Shown in pieces: positions 1-11,855 of a stretch of DNA of 64,000 bases; within the stretch, counting starts at the first letter, position 1; each line of letters starts with the position of its first letter. The position numbers were made by a program, and so were the translations under genes. The notes beneath the pieces are model-generated. The model worked only from the letters and a program-made list of their open reading frames with translations, ran no database searches and was not told where the DNA came from. Source of the DNA: Rosenbergiella australiborealis (lineage in GTDB: Bacteria > Pseudomonadota > Gammaproteobacteria > Enterobacterales > Enterobacteriaceae); the NCBI RefSeq assembly GCF_018494035.1, contig NZ_JABBFO010000003.1, positions 62,001 to 126,000 of the forward strand, given 5' to 3'.

Positions 1-894
1 GCCAAACAAGCCGGGTTATTGGGTGAAAATATTCTCGGGACAGGCTTTAACTTTGAACTTTTTGTACATACCGGTGCAGGACGTTATATCTGTGGTGAGG
101 AAACCGCCCTGATTAACTCCTTGGAAGGCCGTCGTGCCAATCCGCGTTCTAAACCGCCATTCCCTGCTAGTGCTGGTGTATGGGGGAAACCAACGTGTGT
201 TAACAACGTCGAGACGCTCTCTAATGTGCCTGCAATCTTAGCTAATGGTGTTGAGTGGTATAAGGGGCTTTCTAAGAGCGATGATGCCGGAACCAAAATG
301 ATGGGCTTCTCAGGACGCGTGAAAAATCCCGGTTTGTGGGAACTGCCTTTTGGGATTACCGCACGCGAAATCTTAGAGGATTATGCTGGTGGCATGCGCG
401 ATGGGCTGAAGTTTAAAGCCTGGCAACCGGGTGGTGCGGGCACGGATTTTTTAACGGAAAGTCACTTAGATTTACCTATGGAGTTTGCAAGCATCGGTAA
501 AGCAGGGAGCCGTTTGGGGACCGCCTTAGCAATGGCCGTCGACCATGAAATTAATATGGTCTCCTTAGTGCGTAATCTGGAAGAGTTTTTCGCGCGCGAG
601 TCTTGCGGCTGGTGTACACCTTGTCGTGATGGATTGCCTTGGAGTGTAAAAATTCTCCGTGCATTGGAGCAGCGTAAAGGTCAACCCGGTGATATCGAAA
701 CGCTCGAACAACTTTGTCGGCAACTGGGACCGGGTAAAACTTTCTGCGCCCACGCGCCAGGGGCTGTTGAACCGCTACAAAGTGCAATTAAATATTTCCG
801 TGAGGAATTTGAAGCCGGTATTGCGCCACAGGTGTTTGGTAATGCCCGTGCTATTAGTGGAATACAGCCGAACTTATTAAAGAGTCGTTGGTAA
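1..894 (+). CDS. nuoF: NADH-quinone oxidoreductase subunit F (5' truncated)
   Basis: The reading frame is open from base 1, so only the C-terminal two thirds (297 codons) of NuoF are present. NuoF is the NADH-oxidising subunit of the peripheral arm of complex I and carries FMN and Fe-S cluster N3. Visible here are the nucleotide-site segment [13 protein letters not shown] and the N3 ligands ESCGWCTPC, with the fourth Cys in KTFCAHAPG. The frame begins within a Gln-Ala-Gly-rich stretch that is internal in the family, so no start codon is expected in the window. nuoG follows after 82 bases in the same direction. Confidence 0.97.
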   Translation, partial: AKQAGLLGENILGTGFNFELFVHTGAGRYICGEETALINSLEGRRANPRSKPPFPASAGVWGKPTCVNNVETLSNVPAILANGVEWYKGLSKSDDAGTKMMGFSGRVKNPGLWELPFGITAREILEDYAGGMRDGLKFKAWQPGGAGTDFLTESHLDLPMEFASIGKAGSRLGTALAMAVDHEINMVSLVRNLEEFFARESCGWCTPCRDGLPWSVKILRALEQRKGQPGDIETLEQLCRQLGPGKTFCAHAPGAVEPLQSAIKYFREEFEAGIAPQVFGNARAISGIQPNLLKSRW

Positions 895-976
895 TTCGTT
901 CGCCTTAGGGTGAAACGGACACACAAAAATAAGTATTAATGTTTAACGCTCGCGTCGAACCGAGCCTTACTTGAGC

Positions 977-3709
977 ATGTTGACTATGGCTACAATTCAT
1001 GTAGACGGAAAAGAGTATCAGGTGAATGGGGCAGAGAACTTGCTACAAGCTTGTCTCTCCATGGGCCTTGATATTCCCTATTTTTGCTGGCATCCGGCGC
1101 TAGGGAGTGTTGGGGCATGTCGTCAATGCGCGGTTAAGCAATATCAAAATGCAGAAGATACCCGTGGTCGTTTGGTAATGTCTTGCATGACACCGGCTGC
1201 CGACGGGACCTTTATTTCGATTGATGATGCCGAAGCGCGTGAATTTCGCGAAAGCGTGGTGGAGTGGTTGATGACTAACCATCCCCATGACTGCCCCGTG
1301 TGTGAAGAGGGCGGTAACTGCCATCTTCAAGATATGACGGTGATGACCGGCCACGCCTTCCGTCGTTATCGCTTTACTAAGCGTACTCACCAAAACCAAG
1401 ATCTCGGTCCCTTTATCTCCCATGAGATGAACCGCTGTATCGCTTGTTATCGCTGCGTACGTTACTACAAAGATTATGCCGGTGGCACTGACCTTGGTGT
1501 ATACGGTGCTCACGATAATGTTTACTTTGGTCGCACCGAGTCAGGAACATTAGAAAGCGAGTTTTCGGGTAACCTCGTCGAAGTCTGCCCAACGGGTGTA
1601 TTCACCGATAAAACGCACTCCGAGCGCTATAACCGTAAATGGGATATGCAGTATGCCCCAAGCATCTGCCAGCAGTGCAGCATTGGCTGTAATACCAGTC
1701 CCGGTGAGCGTTATGGTGAACTCCGTCGTATTGAAAACCGTTTCAACGGTAGCGTAAACCACTATTTCCTCTGCGATCGTGGACGGTTTGGTTATGGCTA
1801 TGTGAATCGTGACGATCGTCCTCGTCATCCGCAGCAACGTCATGGCGATAATTGGGTAACGCTTAATGCTGAGCAAGCGATCACTGTTAGCGCTGATTTG
1901 TTACGCCAAGCTAAACGTGTCATCGGTATTGGCTCAGGGCGTGCGAGTATCGAAAGTAATTTTGCCCTACAGCAATTGGTTGGCCAAGAAAACTTCTCTA
2001 CGGGCATGCCTGTGAATGAGCAACGTCGTGTCGAACTGATTATCGATATTCTCCAAAATCGTGGACTCTACACCCCCTCACTGCGTGAGATTGAGCAGTA
2101 CGATGCCGTGCTCGTGTTAGGTGAGGATCTGACACAAGTTGGCGCACGTGTCGCGCTCTCGGTACGTCAAGCCGTTAAGGGTAAGGCGCGGGAGTTGGCA
2201 GCAGCACAGAAAGTGGCTGATTGGCAGATTGCGGCGATCTTAAATATCGGTCAGCATGCCAAACACCCACTCTTTATGACTAGCGCACAACCTACACGCC
2301 TTGATGATATTGCCGCGTGGAATTACTGTGCGGCTGTGGAAGATCAAGCCCGTTTGGGATTTGCTATTGCTCATGCGATCGATGCCTCTGCGCCAGCCGT
2401 TGAAAATTTTGATACTCAGCTTCATGCAAAGGTCGATGTGATCGTGCAGGCATTGAGTGGGGCGAAAAAACCGCTAATTATTGCGGGTACTCATGCTGGC
2501 AGTGATGAACTTTTACATGCGGCCGCAAATATTGCCCAAGCATTGAAGGCGCAAGGAAGTGACGTCGGTATTACCTTATTGGCACCACAAGCCAACAGTA
2601 TCGGGGTTGGTTTATTGGGTGGGAAACCACTGGAAGAGGCATTAGATCTGCTGGTAACAGGCGAAGCTGAAGCGGTTGTGATTATGGAAAATGACCTTTA
2701 TCGTCACTTACCCGCCGCGACGATTGATGCTGCCCTGGATCGTGCCGAGCAGGTGGTCGTCCTTGATCACCAAGCTACACAGACGGTCGAACAGGCTTCT
2801 ATTCTCTTATCGGCCGCCAGTTTTGCAGAAGCCGATGGTACCTTGATCAATCAAGAGGGTCGAGCACAACGCTTCTTCCAAGTCTATGACCCCGCTTACT
2901 ACGATACAACGGTTACTCAGCTTGAGAGTTGGCGTTGGCTTCATGCATTAGAACGCGCAGTCACTTGTCGTCAGACTGACTGGTCACAATTAGACAATGT
3001 GATTGATGCTGTGATCAGCGAGAAACCTTTCTTAAACGCGATTAAAGAGGCGGCACCTGACGCTTCCTTCCGTATCCGTGGTCAGAAACTCGCGCGCTCA
3101 CCACACCGTTCTAGTGGTCGGACGGCAATGCGTGCCAATATCAGTGTTCATGAGCCGCGTCAGCCGCAAGATAAAGACACAATGTTCGCCTTCTCAATGG
3201 AGGGGAATAACCAACCCGATGCACCACGCTCTCAAATTCCTTTTGCTTGGTCGCCAGGCTGGAACTCGCCTCAAGCATGGAATAAATTCCAAGATGAGGT
3301 GGGGGGGCATCTGCGACATGGTGATCCGGGCGTACGCCTCTTTAACGGAGAAGGTCAGCCGTCAGCATGGTTTACGACGATCCCTGCCGCTTATCAGCCA
3401 CAGGAACAATGGCGGGTAGTACCACTATGGCGTCTATTTGGCAGTGAAGAGCTCTCGCAACGCTCTGCCGTTTTTGAGCAACGTATGACCCCTGCCGAGG
3501 TTGTCTTACACCCGGATGATGCGGCAAAACTGGGACTTGAAACAGGACAATCGGTCCAATTGCAAGCGCTCGGTGTTTCGATGGCGTTACCGTTGCGTAT
3601 TTCAGCAAGTCTATCCCGAGGATTAATCGGACTCCCTGTGGGCATGCCCGGTATTCCGCCTTACTTAAGTGGCGCAGAGGTTGATATGTTGCAGGAGGCA
3701 CAAGCATGA
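977..3709 (+). CDS. nuoG: NADH-quinone oxidoreductase subunit G
   Basis: This is the large Fe-S subunit of the complex I peripheral arm, which passes electrons from NuoEF towards NuoI. The N-terminal ferredoxin-like domain has Cys ligands in [17 protein letters not shown]. It is followed by [14 protein letters not shown], the 4Fe-4S segment CIACYRC, and the [10 protein letters not shown] cluster at the start of the molybdopterin-oxidoreductase-like domain. The length of about 910 aa matches the E. coli protein. In-frame starts are TTG 971, ATG 977 and ATG 986. I chose ATG 977, but ATG 986 ([11 protein letters not shown]) is equally possible because none has a strong ribosome binding site. The stop overlaps the nuoH start (ATGA). 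Confidence 0.96.
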   Translation: MLTMATIHVDGKEYQVNGAENLLQACLSMGLDIPYFCWHPALGSVGACRQCAVKQYQNAEDTRGRLVMSCMTPAADGTFISIDDAEAREFRESVVEWLMTNHPHDCPVCEEGGNCHLQDMTVMTGHAFRRYRFTKRTHQNQDLGPFISHEMNRCIACYRCVRYYKDYAGGTDLGVYGAHDNVYFGRTESGTLESEFSGNLVEVCPTGVFTDKTHSERYNRKWDMQYAPSICQQCSIGCNTSPGERYGELRRIENRFNGSVNHYFLCDRGRFGYGYVNRDDRPRHPQQRHGDNWVTLNAEQAITVSADLLRQAKRVIGIGSGRASIESNFALQQLVGQENFSTGMPVNEQRRVELIIDILQNRGLYTPSLREIEQYDAVLVLGEDLTQVGARVALSVRQAVKGKARELAAAQKVADWQIAAILNIGQHAKHPLFMTSAQPTRLDDIAAWNYCAAVEDQARLGFAIAHAIDASAPAVENFDTQLHAKVDVIVQALSGAKKPLIIAGTHAGSDELLHAAANIAQALKAQGSDVGITLLAPQANSIGVGLLGGKPLEEALDLLVTGEAEAVVIMENDLYRHLPAATIDAALDRAEQVVVLDHQATQTVEQASILLSAASFAEADGTLINQEGRAQRFFQVYDPAYYDTTVTQLESWRWLHALERAVTCRQTDWSQLDNVIDAVISEKPFLNAIKEAAPDASFRIRGQKLARSPHRSSGRTAMRANISVHEPRQPQDKDTMFAFSMEGNNQPDAPRSQIPFAWSPGWNSPQAWNKFQDEVGGHLRHGDPGVRLFNGEGQPSAWFTTIPAAYQPQEQWRVVPLWRLFGSEELSQRSAVFEQRMTPAEVVLHPDDAAKLGLETGQSVQLQALGVSMALPLRISASLSRGLIGLPVGMPGIPPYLSGAEVDMLQEAQA

Positions 3710-4683
3710 GCTGGTTCACACCTGAAGTGACGGATGTCATTCTGCAAGTGGTTAAATCGGTCGTGATATTACTGGTGGTCGTTGCCTGTGGCGCGTTTAT
3801 GAGTTTTGCAGAACGTCGTTTATTAGGCTTATTCCAGAACCGTTACGGGCCTAACCGTGTCGGCTGGGGAGGATCATTACAGCTCGCGGCCGATATGATC
3901 AAAATGTTCTTTAAGGAAGACTGGGTACCGCCTTTTACTGACCGTGCTATTTTCACTATGGCACCGGTCATTGCTTTTGTCTCCCTGCTCTTGGCATTTG
4001 TGATCGTGCCAGTCTCACCAACGTGGAAAGTGACCGATCTGAATATTGGTTTACTCTTTTTCTTCATGATGGCAGGTCTTGCCGTTTACGCCGTGTTATT
4101 CGCCGGATGGTCGAGTAATAATAAATATTCACTACTCGGAGCAATGCGTGCTTCTGCACAGACGCTCAGTTATGAAGTGTTCTTGGGACTCTCATTAATG
4201 GGTGTTGTCGCGCAAGCGGGATCATTCAACATGACGGACATCGTTAATAGCCAAGCGCATTTATGGAATATCATCCCGCAATTTCTAGGATTTATCACAT
4301 TCTGTATCGCGGGCGTGGCGGTATGTCACCGACATCCTTTTGACCAGCCAGAAGCTGAGCAAGAACTTGCCGACGGTTACCACATTGAATATGCCGGGAT
4401 GAAATTCGGCTTATTCTTTGTAGGGGAATATGTGGCGATTACCACAGTCTCTGCGTTGATTGTTACCCTCTTCTTTGGTGGGTGGCACGGCCCTTGGCTA
4501 CCGCCATTTGTCTGGTTCGCCTTAAAAACCGCTTTTTTTATGATGATGTTTATCTTAATTCGTGCGGCGCTTCCGCGTCCACGCTATGACCAAGTGATGA
4601 CCTTTGGTTGGACAGTCTGTCTGCCGCTTACCTTATTGAATTTACTCGCCACTGCGGCGGTTATTCTCTACAGCGCGCAGTAA
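3706..4683 (+). CDS. nuoH: NADH-quinone oxidoreductase subunit H
   Basis: Membrane subunit of complex I (325 aa) that joins the peripheral arm to the membrane arm and forms part of the quinone chamber. It is strongly hydrophobic with about eight membrane segments. It carries the family signatures [20 protein letters not shown] near residue 30 and [19 protein letters not shown] near residue 210. The ATG overlaps the nuoG stop and is preceded by AGGAGG, so the two genes are probably translationally coupled. Confidence 0.97.
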   Translation: MSWFTPEVTDVILQVVKSVVILLVVVACGAFMSFAERRLLGLFQNRYGPNRVGWGGSLQLAADMIKMFFKEDWVPPFTDRAIFTMAPVIAFVSLLLAFVIVPVSPTWKVTDLNIGLLFFFMMAGLAVYAVLFAGWSSNNKYSLLGAMRASAQTLSYEVFLGLSLMGVVAQAGSFNMTDIVNSQAHLWNIIPQFLGFITFCIAGVAVCHRHPFDQPEAEQELADGYHIEYAGMKFGLFFVGEYVAITTVSALIVTLFFGGWHGPWLPPFVWFALKTAFFMMMFILIRAALPRPRYDQVMTFGWTVCLPLTLLNLLATAAVILYSAQ

Positions 4684-4694
4684 GGAATAGCACC

Positions 4695-5237
4695 ATGAAA
4701 ATAAAAGATATTGTGGTGGGTTTTGGAACCCAAGTCCGAAGTATTTGGATGATAGGTATGCATGCGTTTGCCAAACGTGAAACGCAAATGTATCCCGAAG
4801 AGCCGGTTTATTTGCCTCCCCGTTATCGTGGACGGATTGTCTTGACACGAGATCCCGACGGGCAAGAGCGGTGTGTCGCCTGTAACCTCTGTGCGGTAGC
4901 CTGTCCGGTAGGCTGTATCTCGTTGCAAAAAGCCGAGATGAACGATGGCCGTTGGTACCCGGAATTTTTCCGTATCAACTTCTCTCGCTGTATTTTCTGT
5001 GGGTTATGTGAGGAAGCCTGTCCGACGACGGCAATTCAATTAACCCCGGATTTTGAGCTAGGGGAGTTTAAGCGCCAAGATTTAGTCTACGAGAAAGAAG
5101 ATTTATTAATTTCAGGTCCAGGCAAATATCCTGAATATAACTTCTATCGGATGGCGGGTATGGCGATCGACGGCAAAGAGAAAGGCTCTGCAGAAAACGA
5201 AGCCAAACCTATTGATGTAAAAGGCTTATTACCCTAA
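4695..5237 (+). CDS. nuoI: NADH-quinone oxidoreductase subunit I
   Basis: Peripheral-arm subunit of complex I (180 aa, the usual length) with two 4Fe-4S clusters (N6a and N6b) that relay electrons to N2. The two ferredoxin motifs are [15 protein letters not shown] and [15 protein letters not shown]. The start is ATG 4695, because [18 protein letters not shown] aligns with the E. coli N-terminus. The frame can be read further upstream, but that would run into nuoH. Spacing to nuoJ is 10 bases. Confidence 0.97.
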   Translation: MKIKDIVVGFGTQVRSIWMIGMHAFAKRETQMYPEEPVYLPPRYRGRIVLTRDPDGQERCVACNLCAVACPVGCISLQKAEMNDGRWYPEFFRINFSRCIFCGLCEEACPTTAIQLTPDFELGEFKRQDLVYEKEDLLISGPGKYPEYNFYRMAGMAIDGKEKGSAENEAKPIDVKGLLP

Positions 5238-5247
5238 GGAGTCGGGC

Positions 5248-5802
5248 ATGGAATTCGCGTTTTATCTTTGCGGCATTATTGCCATCCTTGCAACGTTACG
5301 TGTGATCACGCATAGCAACCCTATTCACGCGTTGCTTTATTTAATTGTGTCACTACTGGCTATCGCAGGGGTGTTCTTTTCGTTAGGCGCATACTTTGCT
5401 GGTGCACTCGAAATTATCGTTTATGCCGGTGCAATTATGGTGCTGTTTGTCTTTGTAGTAATGATGTTGAACCTTGGGAAAAGTACAGTTCAACAGGAAC
5501 GCGAGTGGCTCAAGCCTTCGTTATGGATTGGGCCTGGCGTTATCGCATTGCTACTATTAATTGTCATCGTTAGGGCTATCTCCACAGTTAATGATCGCGG
5601 TATTAACGGTACCGTTATTGCGGCGAAAGAAGTTGGCGTTAGCTTGTTTGGTCCTTATGTCTTAGCGGTTGAGTTGGCCTCAATGCTGTTACTAGCTGGT
5701 GTGGTCGTGGCCTATCACTTGGGACGTGAAGAGCGTCGTGGTGAAGTCCTCACCAATCGTGCAGACGATAGGGCAGATAATGAAAAGGAGGAGCGAGCAT
5801 GA
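5248..5802 (+). CDS. nuoJ: NADH-quinone oxidoreductase subunit J
   Basis: Membrane subunit of complex I (184 aa) with five predicted helices. The conserved segment [20 protein letters not shown] contains the helix linked to conformational coupling in this family. The C-terminus is charged and soluble ([22 protein letters not shown]). An AAGGAG ribosome binding site precedes the ATG, and the stop overlaps the nuoK start by four bases. Confidence 0.96.
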   Translation: MEFAFYLCGIIAILATLRVITHSNPIHALLYLIVSLLAIAGVFFSLGAYFAGALEIIVYAGAIMVLFVFVVMMLNLGKSTVQQEREWLKPSLWIGPGVIALLLLIVIVRAISTVNDRGINGTVIAAKEVGVSLFGPYVLAVELASMLLLAGVVVAYHLGREERRGEVLTNRADDRADNEKEERA

Positions 5803-6101
5803 TCCCTTTACAACATGGCTTAATTCTCGCGGCGATCCTCTTTATTATGGGATTTACCTCGATCATTTTACGTCGAAATTTACTGTTTATGTTGATCGGT
5901 CTTGAAATTATGATCAATGCAGCTGCGTTAGCCTTAGTTGTTGCCGGGAGCTATTGGGGACAAGCTGATGGGCAAGTGATGTATATCTTGGCGATCAGTT
6001 TGGCAGCGGCAGAAGCCAGTATTGGTCTTGCCCTACTGTTACAACTCCATCGTCGTCGTCAGACACTCAACATTGACTCAGTGAGCGAGATGCGCGGATG
6101 A
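5799..6101 (+). CDS. nuoK: NADH-quinone oxidoreductase subunit K
   Basis: Small membrane subunit of complex I (100 aa, the usual length) with three helices. It contains the conserved glutamates in [14 protein letters not shown] and [15 protein letters not shown], which belong to the proton-translocation axis. It overlaps nuoJ upstream and nuoL downstream by ATGA, as in other enterobacterial nuo operons. Confidence 0.97.
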   Translation: MIPLQHGLILAAILFIMGFTSIILRRNLLFMLIGLEIMINAAALALVVAGSYWGQADGQVMYILAISLAAAEASIGLALLLQLHRRRQTLNIDSVSEMRG

Positions 6102-7933
6102 ACCTACTCTATTTAACTGTCCTTTTTCCCCTAATTGGGTTTGTATTACTGGCCTTTTCACGGGGTCGTTGGAGTGAGAATCTTTCCGCGACCATCGGAA
6201 TAGGATCAATCGGACTTGCTGCCCTCACAACGCTGTATGTGGGAATGGATTTTTTCGCTCACGGTCGTGCTGTTTTTGAACAGACACTTTGGACATGGAT
6301 GAGTGTACCGCCATTTACCATCCCTGTACGGTTCACCCTCGACGGGCTTTCTATGACCATGTTATCGGTGGTCACTGGTGTTGGCTTCTTTATCCATATG
6401 TTTGCATCATGGTATATGCGTGGTGAGGAAGGCTACTCCCGTTTCTTCGCCTACACCAACCTATTTATTGCAAGTATGGTAGTGCTAGTGCTAGCCGATA
6501 ACCTAATGCTGATGTATCTCGGGTGGGAAGGGGTAGGGTTATGCTCATACCTATTAATTGGTTTCTATTACACCAATCCCGATAACGGCAAAGCGGCAAT
6601 GAAAGCCTTTATCATTACCCGTGTCGGAGATGTGTTTCTCGCTTTTGCGCTATTCATCCTTTACAACGAGTTGGGTACCCTCAATTTCCGAGAAGTGGTT
6701 GAGTTAGCTCCTCAGCATTTCGCGGCTGATAATCATATGTTGCAGTGGGCGACATTGATGTTATTAGGGGGAGCCGTCGGGAAATCGGCACAACTTCCTT
6801 TGCAAACGTGGTTAGCGGATGCGATGGCGGGGCCAACCCCCGTTTCTGCGCTGATCCATGCGGCGACTATGGTGACTGCGGGTGTTTATTTAATCGCTCG
6901 CACACACGGTTTGTTCTTGCTGACGCCTGAGGTTCTTCATCTCGTCGGTATCGTAGGAGCTGTAACGTTAGTCTTAGCAGGTTTTGCTGCGTTAGTGCAA
7001 ACCGATATCAAGCGCGTTCTAGCCTATTCAACGATGAGCCAAATTGGCTATATGTTTTTGGCACTAGGCGTTCAAGCGTGGGATGCGGCGATATTCCACT
7101 TAATGACCCACGCCTTCTTTAAAGCATTACTTTTCCTCTCTTCAGGATCAGTCATCTTAGCCTGCCATCACGAACAGAATATCTTTAAGATGGGCGGGTT
7201 ACGTAAATCCATCCCTCTGGTCTATATCTGCTTCTTGGTCGGCGGTGCGGCGCTTTCAGCCTTACCGATCATTACTGCCGGCTTCTACAGTAAAGATGAG
7301 ATTTTATTCGGTGCAATGGCTAATGGTCATCAAGGATTAATGATTGCCGGATTGGTCGGAGCCTTCTTAACCTCGATCTATACTTTCCGTATGATTTTCA
7401 TCGTCTTTCATGGTGAAGAGAAAATTAAAGCGCACGCGGGTAAAGGAATTACTCATCATCTACCGTTACTGGTTTTGTTGGTGCTGTCGACCTTTGTTGG
7501 CGCAATGATTACTCCTCCTCTGGCAGGTGTTCTACCGGAAAATCATTTTTCTTCCGAAGGTAAAGTGATGTTAGAGGTCGTGTCAGGCAGTGTCGCGATT
7601 ATCGGTATTCTTATTGCCGCTGCCCTGTGGTTAGGCAAGCGTCGTGTGGTGAATGCCGTTGCGGCAAGTGCCCCGGGGCGTTTCCTTTCGACGTGGTGGT
7701 TCGCGGCATGGGGATTTGATTGGCTTTATGATCTACTGTTTGTAAAAACGTTTAAAGCGGTAGGTTGGATGCTGAAATCAGATCCTTTAAATGGGCTGAT
7801 GAATCTGTTTGCGGTCCTCTCACAACTGCTCAATCGTGGGTTGGTGGTTGCTGAGAACGGTTATGTGCGCTGGTACGTTGCGTCAATGGGTATCGGTGCT
7901 GTGGTTGTGCTAGCGTTACTGCTGGTGATCTAG
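6098..7933 (+). CDS. nuoL: NADH-quinone oxidoreductase subunit L
   Basis: Distal antiporter-like membrane subunit of complex I (611 aa, full length). The proton-channel signature is visible: [15 protein letters not shown] near residue 145 and [19 protein letters not shown] near residue 245, followed by further charged helices and the long C-terminal lateral helix. It overlaps nuoK by four bases. The 99-base gap to nuoM is the widest inside the operon and holds a short hairpin (GGCAC/GTGCC near 7950). Confidence 0.97.
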   Translation: MNLLYLTVLFPLIGFVLLAFSRGRWSENLSATIGIGSIGLAALTTLYVGMDFFAHGRAVFEQTLWTWMSVPPFTIPVRFTLDGLSMTMLSVVTGVGFFIHMFASWYMRGEEGYSRFFAYTNLFIASMVVLVLADNLMLMYLGWEGVGLCSYLLIGFYYTNPDNGKAAMKAFIITRVGDVFLAFALFILYNELGTLNFREVVELAPQHFAADNHMLQWATLMLLGGAVGKSAQLPLQTWLADAMAGPTPVSALIHAATMVTAGVYLIARTHGLFLLTPEVLHLVGIVGAVTLVLAGFAALVQTDIKRVLAYSTMSQIGYMFLALGVQAWDAAIFHLMTHAFFKALLFLSSGSVILACHHEQNIFKMGGLRKSIPLVYICFLVGGAALSALPIITAGFYSKDEILFGAMANGHQGLMIAGLVGAFLTSIYTFRMIFIVFHGEEKIKAHAGKGITHHLPLLVLLVLSTFVGAMITPPLAGVLPENHFSSEGKVMLEVVSGSVAIIGILIAAALWLGKRRVVNAVAASAPGRFLSTWWFAAWGFDWLYDLLFVKTFKAVGWMLKSDPLNGLMNLFAVLSQLLNRGLVVAENGYVRWYVASMGIGAVVVLALLLVI

Positions 7934-8032
7934 GGTGCGTAGGTGAGGGCACTTTTATCCGTGCCTTTGCCTCCAAGCGTAATTTTTTTGAGCAATATGA
8001 CTCAGAATCACTAAAAAAGGGAACTCTACGCC

Positions 8033-9553
8033 GTGTTACTACCTTGGCTAATTATCCTCCCCTTCGTTGGCGGCTTACTGTGCTGGCTGACTGAACGCTT
8101 AGGCGTTAAAGTACCGCGCTGGATTGCGCTCGTCACGATGGGGCTAACGCTAGCACTTACTTTGCAACTCTGGTCGCAAGGTGGGTTTTCGTTCACACAG
8201 ACTGCAGGGGTTGACCATTGGCAGTCCTCCTTTACCTCAGCGTGGATCCCACGTTTTGGTATTACCTTCCATTTAGCGATAGATGGCTTATCGTTGTTAA
8301 TGGTCGTCCTCACGGCGCTGCTTGGCCTAATGTCAGTATTATGTTCGTGGCAAGAGATCCAAAAGCGACAAGGATTTTTCTACCTTAATCTACTCTGGAT
8401 TTTAGGTGGTGTGATGGGGGTATTCCTATCCCTCGACATGTTCTTGTTCTTTTTCTTCTGGGAACTGATGCTAGTTCCGATGTATTTCTTAATCGCATTA
8501 TGGGGCCATAAAGCCTCTGATGGTAAGACGCGTATCTCGGCGGCGACCAAGTTCTTTATTTATACGCAGGCTTCCGGTCTCGTTATGTTGATTGCGATTC
8601 TTGGTCTGGTCTTTACTCATTACTCTGCGACGGGCGTGTGGACGTTTGCCTATGAGCAACTGATAAACACCCCAATGTCACATAATGTTCAGTATTTGTT
8701 GATGTTGGGATTCTTTATTGCTTTCGCAGTCAAAATGCCTATCGTGCCGCTGCATGGCTGGCTACCTGATGCACATAGCCAAGCTCCGACAGCGGGGTCG
8801 GTTGACTTAGCGGGGATCTTACTGAAAACGGCTGCTTACGGCTTGCTACGTTTCAGTTTGCCATTCTTCCCACAGGCTTCCGCAGAATTTGCACCGATTG
8901 CAATGGGGCTTGGGCTCATCGGCATCTTCTATGGTGCGTGGATGGCCTTTACGCAAACTGATATCAAGCGCCTTATTGCTTATAGCTCGATCTCACATAT
9001 GGGCTTTGTCGTCATTGCTATCTTCACAGGCAGTCAACTGGCGTATCAAGGTGCTGTCGTACAGATGATCGCACACGGGCTGTCATCGGCTGCGCTGTTT
9101 ATCCTCTGCGGCCAGTTGTATGAGCGGTTACATACCCGCGATATGCGGCAGATGGGGGGACTCTGGGCACGCATTAAATGGATCCCGGCCATGTCGCTGT
9201 TCTTCGCAGTAGCTAACTTAGGGATGCCCGGTACGGGGAACTTTGCCGGGGAATTTATGATCCTTACCGGTAGCTTCCAAGTGGTCCCTGTCATTATCGT
9301 GATTGCTACCTTTGGCTTAGTGTTTGCCTCGGTGTATTCGTTAATTATGATGCAGCGTGCCTACTACGGTGCGCCAAAATCAGATACACCACTGGCGGCG
9401 ATGAACGCGCGTGAATTCACCATAATTTTGATTTTAGTGGTATTAGTCGTGTTATTGGGGGTATTCCCACAACCGATTCTAGATACCTCTTCATCGACCA
9501 TGAATGCCATTCAGCACTGGTTTAATGCTTCACTTACAATGACAAGGCAGTAA
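8033..9553 (+). CDS. nuoM: NADH-quinone oxidoreductase subunit M
   Basis: Antiporter-like proton-pumping subunit of complex I (506 aa). The conserved stretches LFFFFWELMLVPMYFLI (essential Glu near residue 144), KMPIVPLHGWLPDAHSQAP and QTDIKRLIAYSSISHMG are all present. The start is GTG 8033, giving MLLPWLIILPF, which matches the family N-terminus; no ATG lies nearby in frame. Confidence 0.97.
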   Translation: MLLPWLIILPFVGGLLCWLTERLGVKVPRWIALVTMGLTLALTLQLWSQGGFSFTQTAGVDHWQSSFTSAWIPRFGITFHLAIDGLSLLMVVLTALLGLMSVLCSWQEIQKRQGFFYLNLLWILGGVMGVFLSLDMFLFFFFWELMLVPMYFLIALWGHKASDGKTRISAATKFFIYTQASGLVMLIAILGLVFTHYSATGVWTFAYEQLINTPMSHNVQYLLMLGFFIAFAVKMPIVPLHGWLPDAHSQAPTAGSVDLAGILLKTAAYGLLRFSLPFFPQASAEFAPIAMGLGLIGIFYGAWMAFTQTDIKRLIAYSSISHMGFVVIAIFTGSQLAYQGAVVQMIAHGLSSAALFILCGQLYERLHTRDMRQMGGLWARIKWIPAMSLFFAVANLGMPGTGNFAGEFMILTGSFQVVPVIIVIATFGLVFASVYSLIMMQRAYYGAPKSDTPLAAMNAREFTIILILVVLVVLLGVFPQPILDTSSSTMNAIQHWFNASLTMTRQ

Positions 9554-9559
9554 TCCGCC

Positions 9560-11017
9560 ATGACAATAACTTCTCAACAATTGATCTCACTCTTACCGAT
9601 GTTAATCGTTGGATTAACGGTGGTAGTGGTGATGCTATCCATTGCTTGGCGTCGCAATCATTTTCTGAACGCTACGCTGACGGTGATTGGTCTTAACCTT
9701 GCGCTTTTCTCGTTGTGGATCCCCGCGCATCAACCGGTCACGATGGTGACCGACTTACTCAGCGCCGATCATTATGCATTGTTCTATAGTGGACTCGTGA
9801 TTTTAGCGAGCTTGGCTACCTGTACCTTTGCTTATCGCTGGTTGGAGGGTTATGCCGATCATAAAGATGAATTTTATCTTTTAGTCTTGATCGCGGCGCT
9901 GGGCGGTATTGTATTGGCGTATGCGGATCATTTCGCCTCACTATTTATTGGGGTGGAGTTACTATCCTTACCATTATTTGGTCTAGTCGGCTACGCCTTC
10001 CAGCAAAAACGTTCGTTAGAAGCGGCAATAAAATATATGATCCTTTCTGCCGCGGCGTCCTCGTTTATGTTGTTGGGGATTGCGTTCATCTATGCGGCAA
10101 GTGGTAGCCTCGGTTTCGCTAATTTAGCGCAAGTGTTAAGTCAGTCAGGGGAGCAATTTCCACTCCTGATTACTGGATTCGGGCTACTTATAATTGGTTT
10201 AGGTTTCAAACTATCATTAGTGCCTTTCCACTTATGGACACCCGATGTCTATCAAGGTGCCCCTGCGCCGGTTTCGGCTTTTCTCGCAACGGCCAGCAAA
10301 ATCGGTATCTTTGCTGTACTGATCCGTTTATTTGTTTCAGTGCCTGTGACCGATAATGAATCCATACGCGTAGTGCTTGCGGTGATTGCTTTTGCCTCCA
10401 TCTTAGTGGGTAACTTAATGGCAATATCGCAAAGCAACCTGAAGCGACTACTTGGTTATTCATCTATTGCTCACCTTGGGTATTTATTGATTGCGTTGAT
10501 TGCAACACCTTCCCACCAACTCTCGTTGGAGGCGACAGGAATTTATCTTATCGGCTATTTACTCAGCTCATTGGTTGCATTTGGCGTGATAAGTCTAATG
10601 TCTTCACCTGCTCATGGCGGTGACACGGATTCACTCTACTCATACCGCGGTTTATTTTGGCAGCGACCTGTACTGGCTGGGGTAATGGCGGCAGCCATGT
10701 TATCACTGGCCGGCATTCCTTCTACCTTTGGCTTTATCGGTAAATTTTACTTACTGGCGAATGGTGTTGAGGCGCATTTAGGGTGGTTGGTTGCGGCGGT
10801 AGTTATCGGTAGTGCGATCGGATTGTATTACTACTTACGAGTGACAGTCAGCCTTTTCTTAAAAGGACCTGAACAACGTAATCTCGATACTCATGATAAC
10901 TGGGCCTACACTGCAGGCGGTATAGTGGTGTTATTGTGTGGGGTGATTATCGTTTTAGCGGGCTTCTATCCACAACCATTAATTACCTTAGTTCAGTTGG
11001 CTCAACCTCTGCTCTAA
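9560..11017 (+). CDS. nuoN: NADH-quinone oxidoreductase subunit N
   Basis: Third antiporter-like subunit of complex I (485 aa) and last gene of the operon. Visible signatures are [16 protein letters not shown] (conserved Glu), [19 protein letters not shown] and [18 protein letters not shown]. The gene starts 7 bases after nuoM and ends 20 bases before a strong intrinsic terminator, which defines the end of the nuo transcript. Confidence 0.97.
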   Translation: MTITSQQLISLLPMLIVGLTVVVVMLSIAWRRNHFLNATLTVIGLNLALFSLWIPAHQPVTMVTDLLSADHYALFYSGLVILASLATCTFAYRWLEGYADHKDEFYLLVLIAALGGIVLAYADHFASLFIGVELLSLPLFGLVGYAFQQKRSLEAAIKYMILSAAASSFMLLGIAFIYAASGSLGFANLAQVLSQSGEQFPLLITGFGLLIIGLGFKLSLVPFHLWTPDVYQGAPAPVSAFLATASKIGIFAVLIRLFVSVPVTDNESIRVVLAVIAFASILVGNLMAISQSNLKRLLGYSSIAHLGYLLIALIATPSHQLSLEATGIYLIGYLLSSLVAFGVISLMSSPAHGGDTDSLYSYRGLFWQRPVLAGVMAAAMLSLAGIPSTFGFIGKFYLLANGVEAHLGWLVAAVVIGSAIGLYYYLRVTVSLFLKGPEQRNLDTHDNWAYTAGGIVVLLCGVIIVLAGFYPQPLITLVQLAQPLL

Positions 11018-11037
11018 CGATAAATAGAACCTCTATT

Positions 11038-11068
11038 AAAACGCCTGATGAATTTCATCGGGCGTTTG
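11038..11068 (+). terminator. Terminator of the nuo operon
   Basis: Stem AAACGCCTGATG pairs with CATCGGGCGTTT around an AATTT loop, and A and T runs flank the stem. It lies just downstream of nuoN. Confidence 0.9.
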
Positions 11069-11264
11069 TATTTAAGAAACTGATGTGGTGGATCACAAAA
11101 TTAAGATACTAAAACCTTTTCTCATATAAATATGATAATAAAGCGCTGTCGTTGGTGTGAGGTCAATACTGAGGGCTTTTAGGGATATTAGCTTGAATCG
11201 GTCGGATTTTAAGAACGAGCGAGATAGAAAGCTATGGGTTAATGTTGTGCTGGTTCACATATAT

Positions 11265-11298
11265 AAAAAAGCCCAGGACGTATAGTGATGGGCTTTTC
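11265..11298 (-). terminator. Terminator of the small secreted-protein gene
   Basis: AAAAAGCCCA and TGGGCTTTT face each other across a 13-base loop, just beyond the stop of the minus-strand gene at 11311. The stem is short. The upstream 190 bases (11070-11260) hold nothing that I recognise. Confidence 0.6.
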
Positions 11299-11310
11299 GT
11301 ACCAAAATAA

Positions 11311-11616
11311 TTAGATCGATTTCTTCTTCAGATGGTGTAGAGATTGGCCAACTAGCTCTTTACAGCGGTTCACATTTTCATTGGTTGGTTGTTGGGCTAA
11401 TTGCGGGTGTGTTTTCAACACATGGTTAAAGGCCATCCGTACTTCATTACCGACATTCATAGTTGCTGCATCGGTCTCTGCAACAGGATGACTATTCAAT
11501 TTAATATGAGTACAGATACCGGCGATTTGTGCACCTTCGGATTGCCCAGCAGCCATATTCGCCATAGCTGTACCACTCACTAACATTCCAATCATTAATA
11601 AACTAGCTTTACGCAT
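11311..11616 (-). CDS. Small secreted or periplasmic protein of unknown function
   Basis: 101 aa with a clear Sec signal peptide: MRKAS, then a hydrophobic core, with probable cleavage after AMA near residue 19. The mature part of about 82 aa is mostly polar, with one Cys near residue 35 and another in VNRCKEL, which could form a disulphide in the periplasm. The C-terminus is basic (HHLKKKSI). It stands alone with its own terminator and is transcribed against nuo. I do not recognise a family. Confidence 0.7.
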   Translation of the reverse strand: MRKASLLMIGMLVSGTAMANMAAGQSEGAQIAGICTHIKLNSHPVAETDAATMNVGNEVRMAFNHVLKTHPQLAQQPTNENVNRCKELVGQSLHHLKKKSI

Positions 11617-11812
11617 AGCGATTTCCTTTTACGTTAAGAGATTAAGCGAGAATATAGTAAGAATAGGTGATGATTTCAAAGCTTGCACAATTTTACTATA
11701 GCAAATTCTTGTGGCTGAAATAGCTATGGCAAATTATAGGTATGAAGCAATAGCCGTTATCTTATCGGGTGGGAGTGTGCGTTGGTAGGAATAGCGTATG
11801 GCTTGTTTGTGC

Positions 11813-11853
11813 AAAACTCCCCAAAGTGAGATATCAACACTTTGGGGAGTTTT
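11813..11853 (-). terminator. Terminator of opgD
   Basis: Near-perfect stem AAAACTCCCCAAAGTG with CACTTTGGGGAGTTTT, just past the opgD stop on the minus strand. Confidence 0.9.
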
Positions 11854-11855
11854 AT

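Noticed and set aside
7934-8032. Terminator between nuoL and nuoM
   Set aside because: GGCAC/GTGCC near 7950 forms a five-base stem with a short T run only; the operon clearly continues.
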